From: Crocinitomicaceae bacterium
GTDB lineage: Bacteria; Bacteroidota; Bacteroidia; Flavobacteriales_D; Crocinitomicaceae
Reading direction: 5' to 3'
Assembly (NCBI GenBank): GCA_011522905.1
Contig: WTIB01000087.1
Coordinates: 1-9,234, forward strand
Length of the DNA: 9,234 bases
Part shown: one piece after another, positions 6,354-9,234 of the stretch
Position numbering within the stretch: position 1 is the first letter of the stretch
Layout: each line of letters opens with the position of its first letter
Position numbers and translations under genes: made by a program
The notes under the pieces: generated by a model
Database searches by the model: none
What the model was told of the DNA's origin: nothing
Seen by the model: the letters and a program-made list of their open reading frames with translations, nothing else

Positions 6354-7816
6354 TAGTTTTCAATTTGATTTAAAAATTCACTTGCAATCTGGTAATCATC
6401 AAAATCGTGTTTGACTCCATTAATCTCTTGGTATTTTTCATGACCCTTTCCTGCGAGGAGAATGATATCCGTACTATCAGCCAACTTTATAGCCAGTTTT
6501 ATAGCCTCCCTTCTATCAGTAATTGAAAGAGTCATATCTCTTTCTCCCTGATTCAATCCATTTTTCATATCATCTAAAATCAGCTCAGGGTTTTCACTTC
6601 TTGGATTGTCAGAAGTAAGGATAAGTTGGTCACTCATTTTGGCAGCAATCGAGGCCATAATGGGACGTTTTTTAGCGTCTCTGTCTCCCCCACAACCCAC
6701 AACGGTAAAAAGTTTTGCATTTTTCTTTTTTATACTGTTGATGGTAGAAAGCACATTTTCTAATGCGTCAGGCGTATGTGCATAATCCACTATTGCGGTG
6801 GGACCATTTTGACCTTTAACATACTGAAATCTGCCATCGACAGACCTCAAATTGCTTAATGAACTAAGTATGTTCAATTTATCCTCACCAAGAAGTGCAG
6901 CAGTCGCGAATACAGCTAATAAATTATATGCATTAAATTGACCGATTAATCTTGAATAAAATTCTTTTCCATCCAAGTTTAAAATGAGTCCTGATATGTC
7001 ATTCTCAATGATTTTAGCTTTAAAATCCGCAGGTGTTTTAAGGGCGTAATTATATTTTTGAGCAGTAGTGTTTTGCAACATCACCGTTCCGTTTTTATCA
7101 TCAATATTCGTGAGTGCAAAAGCGTTTGGTGAAAGCTTATCAAAAAACTTTTTCTTTGCTTTTATATACTCATCAAAGGTCTTATGATAATCCAAATGAT
7201 CATGACTTATATTTGTAAACACCCCACCTTTAAAGACAATCCCATGTACGCGATTTTGAACGATGGCATGAGAGCTAACTTCCATGAAGCAATGGGTACA
7301 TCCCTCATTCACCATCTCATTTAATAAATGATTTAATGAAACCGGGTTTGGTGTAGTATGTGTGGCCTTAAATGACTTATCAATAACTTTATTTGTTACG
7401 GTAGAAATCAATCCACATTTATAGTTAAGCTGTGTATACAATTCATGTAATAATGTTGCCGTGGTCGTTTTCCCATTGGTGCCGGTAATTCCGATCAGAT
7501 TGATCTTTTTTGATGGAAAATTGTAAAAGGCACTCGCCATTAAAGCCAAAGCAGCAGAGCTATCCTCTACGATTATTACGGTCAAGTCATTTTGCTGATA
7601 TTCTATATTTTTTTCAGAAACGATACACCTACATCCCTGTTCAATTGCCGACTTTATGTAATCATGACCATCAGCCATTTCTCCTCGAATTGCAAAGAAA
7701 ACATCTCCTTGAGAAACTTTTCTTGAATCAAATTTCAAACCACTTACAGAAACATTATTATCCCCTTGAATAACTTCAAACTTGAATCCAATCAATATAT
7801 CTTTCAGTTGTTTCAT
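6353..7816 (-). CDS. murE: UDP-N-acetylmuramoyl-L-alanyl-D-glutamate--2,6-diaminopimelate ligase MurE
   Basis: This cytoplasmic ATP-dependent ligase adds the third stem-peptide residue. At 487 residues it has the normal length. The N-terminal domain contains the MurE-type segment GLKFDSRKVSQGDVFFAIRG (26-45). The central domain has the P-loop TGTNGKTTT (111-119, Lys116), TTPNP (154-158), MEVSSHA (178-184), ISHDHLDYH (203-211) and Lys221, the likely carbamylated lysine. The C-terminal domain has VDGRF (326-330), VDYAHTPDAL (343-352), GGDRDAKKRP (376-385), DNPRSENP (403-410) and GKGHE (456-460). DNPR is the motif associated with meso-diaminopimelate as substrate; lysine-adding enzymes have different residues there. 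A meso-DAP wall therefore follows from established family knowledge. The ATG at 7816 overlaps the ftsI stop (TAATG), and the TAA stop overlaps the mraY start. Confidence 0.98.
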   Translation of the reverse strand: MKQLKDILIGFKFEVIQGDNNVSVSGLKFDSRKVSQGDVFFAIRGEMADGHDYIKSAIEQGCRCIVSEKNIEYQQNDLTVIIVEDSSAALALMASAFYNFPSKKINLIGITGTNGKTTTATLLHELYTQLNYKCGLISTVTNKVIDKSFKATHTTPNPVSLNHLLNEMVNEGCTHCFMEVSSHAIVQNRVHGIVFKGGVFTNISHDHLDYHKTFDEYIKAKKKFFDKLSPNAFALTNIDDKNGTVMLQNTTAQKYNYALKTPADFKAKIIENDISGLILNLDGKEFYSRLIGQFNAYNLLAVFATAALLGEDKLNILSSLSNLRSVDGRFQYVKGQNGPTAIVDYAHTPDALENVLSTINSIKKKNAKLFTVVGCGGDRDAKKRPIMASIAAKMSDQLILTSDNPRSENPELILDDMKNGLNQGERDMTLSITDRREAIKLAIKLADSTDIILLAGKGHEKYQEINGVKHDFDDYQIASEFLNQIEN

Positions 7817-9234
7817 TATTCCGCTAATGTGATTTGAATTAAACGCCCCTTCTCTATCTCCTCTCCCGCTCTCACAGATTGATAAACAACTTTTCCAAAT
7901 CCCTTAACATCAACCATATACCCCATGTCTTCGAGAAGAAAAACAGCATCTCTAGCAGTCATCCCCTTGACATTTGGTATCACATTTTCTCTAATTTTTC
8001 TATCACTTAGTTGGATTTCTGAAGCGGATTTTGAGGAATTGACCCACTTGCCCTTTCTCCCAACTTGATAACCATAACCTAATTCTGTAAGTGATCTTGT
8101 AATATCTGACTTATACCCCGCTTTTATTTCGGGAGAATTAGGTGCCCGTTTCGCATCTTCATTAACGGCATCGTGAAACTGTAAATTTGATGCATAAACC
8201 TTATTTGCAACCGAAGCGAACACTGTACCTGAAACCTTCGCCCCGTAAATGAATTTTTTAGGTTTATAAATTACCACTATGCATGAGTAAAGGGGATTTT
8301 CAGCAGGAAAATAACCACAAAAAGAAGCCTGATATTCCGAATCCTCTCTGTCTAAAAACTGACCAGATTCATCCATGATTTTGGCAGTTCCCGTTTTTCC
8401 TGCGATATTGAACTCAACACTTTCAAGATCTGATCCAGTGCCATTTTTCATTACACCTTCTAAACACTTTTTAACCTTATTTATCGTCGATTGAGAACAA
8501 ATTTTGTCCTTTAAAACAACTGGAGAAAAGCGTTCAACGAGCTTTCCAGATTGTCTTATCTCCTCTACAAATAAGGGCTTCATCATCTTTCCATTATTCG
8601 CTACAGAATTATATAGACATAAAGTCTGAAGCGGTACCTGCTCTACCTCATAACCAATAGCCATATATGGAATAGATAATCCCGACCAAACAGCAGTTCC
8701 TGGCTTAGAAACAAGTGGCTTTTTTTCCCCCAGCAATTTGATTCCCACTGGTTCGGTCAATCCAAATTGCTCTAGACGATCAATAAATTTATGTGGCTCA
8801 TTTTTATATTTTTCATTAATCGTTGGCGCAATCACATTGGAGGATTTTTCAAAAGCTTGTTGAACCGTAATCATCCCATATCCATTCCCGTAATTTGAAT
8901 CATATAAGGGCTTATTTGACCCATTAAATGAGTATTTCCCTTTTGCATCTACAATGTCATTTAAATCAAGCTTTCCATCCTCAAGGGCTGCCATTAATGA
9001 AGCCAGCTTAAATGTTGACCCAGGAGCAGTCCGACTGCCAATGGCATAATTGTAAGGCTGAGAAAAGGTATTATCATCATGTCTTTTTAGATTAGAGATG
9101 GCTCTTATGTAACCAGTTTTTACTTCCATCACAATAACGCATCCATGTGAAGCGTCCATCTCAATAAGCTGTTTTTCTAGTTCCGAATGAACCACTTCCT
9201 GAATATCGGAGTCAATTGTCAACACCAAGTCTGC
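7816..9234 (-). CDS. ftsI: Division transpeptidase FtsI/PBP3, PASTA-tailed (5' end beyond window)
   Basis: This class B penicillin-binding protein crosslinks septal peptidoglycan on the periplasmic side, working with FtsW. The frame runs to the window edge; the visible 472 residues begin with ADLVLTIDSDIQ, the usual start of the transpeptidase domain. The cytoplasmic tail, membrane anchor and non-catalytic dimerisation domain lie upstream of the window. A TTG at 9228 is not the true start. Active-site motifs, numbered from the window edge: STFK (73-76, nucleophile Ser73), SSN (131-133) and KTGTA (280-284). After the catalytic domain, about residues 417-470 form a PASTA domain (NVIPNVKGMTARDAVFLLED and a closing RLIQITL strand). 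A weaker PASTA-like half precedes it (KAGYKSDITRSLTELGY, near 371-387). The gene lies directly before murE, the usual place for the dcw division PBP, and its TAA overlaps the murE ATG. Confidence 0.95.
   Translation of the reverse strand, partial: ADLVLTIDSDIQEVVHSELEKQLIEMDASHGCVIVMEVKTGYIRAISNLKRHDDNTFSQPYNYAIGSRTAPGSTFKLASLMAALEDGKLDLNDIVDAKGKYSFNGSNKPLYDSNYGNGYGMITVQQAFEKSSNVIAPTINEKYKNEPHKFIDRLEQFGLTEPVGIKLLGEKKPLVSKPGTAVWSGLSIPYMAIGYEVEQVPLQTLCLYNSVANNGKMMKPLFVEEIRQSGKLVERFSPVVLKDKICSQSTINKVKKCLEGVMKNGTGSDLESVEFNIAGKTGTAKIMDESGQFLDREDSEYQASFCGYFPAENPLYSCIVVIYKPKKFIYGAKVSGTVFASVANKVYASNLQFHDAVNEDAKRAPNSPEIKAGYKSDITRSLTELGYGYQVGRKGKWVNSSKSASEIQLSDRKIRENVIPNVKGMTARDAVFLLEDMGYMVDVKGFGKVVYQSVRAGEEIEKGRLIQITLAE

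Noticed and set aside
9226..9228. TTG as a start codon for the penicillin-binding protein
   Set aside because: The frame stays open to the window edge (ADL precedes VLTID), and the protein lacks its anchor and N-terminal domain, so the gene is cut by the window rather than starting here.
1..9234. Search for mobile elements, CRISPR arrays, tRNA or rRNA genes, phage or defence genes
   Set aside because: Essentially every base is in a minus-strand dcw gene; I saw no direct repeat array, terminal inverted repeats, transposase or RNA-gene signature.

Overview
The window is a single block of genes, all on the minus strand, from the division and cell wall (dcw) cluster of a low-GC bacterium, almost certainly a member of the Bacteroidota. 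In transcription order (high to low coordinates) it holds ftsI (5' part missing), murE, mraY, murD, a 149-codon unnamed gene, ftsW, murG and murC (3' part missing). The phylum call rests on four things: the gene order; a penicillin-binding protein ending in a PASTA domain; a MraY of 414 residues with a long extra segment after its fourth membrane helix; and AT-rich coding sequence with almost no Shine-Dalgarno motifs. Cytophagales or a neighbouring order is a plausible guess, but the sequence does not prove it. The DNPR motif in MurE points to meso-diaminopimelate peptidoglycan.

The block is extremely compact, with no intergenic stretch longer than 2 bases. Three junctions (ftsI/murE, murE/mraY, mraY/murD) are TAATG stop-start overlaps. 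murG/murC is an ATGA overlap and ftsW/murG overlap by 14 bases. The unnamed gene is separated by 2 bases from murD and by 1 base from ftsW. I see no internal promoter, terminator, RNA gene, mobile element, CRISPR array or phage sequence. The whole window reads as the middle of one polycistronic unit whose promoter lies upstream of ftsI, beyond position 9234.

The genes cover a continuous pathway. MurC adds L-Ala, MurD adds D-Glu and MurE adds the third residue to UDP-MurNAc. MraY moves phospho-MurNAc-pentapeptide onto undecaprenyl phosphate, and MurG adds GlcNAc to give lipid II. FtsW polymerises lipid II at the septum and FtsI crosslinks the product. MurF is not in the window.

The one unexpected item is the 149-residue protein between murD and ftsW. 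Its residues from about 32 to 149 can be aligned by eye with the C-terminal domain of the adjacent MurD, strand by strand. It lacks the ATP-binding central domain and the residues MurD uses to bind its substrate. It therefore looks like a free-standing, catalytically dead MurD C-terminal domain kept intact inside an essential operon. This is the best candidate for something undescribed here.
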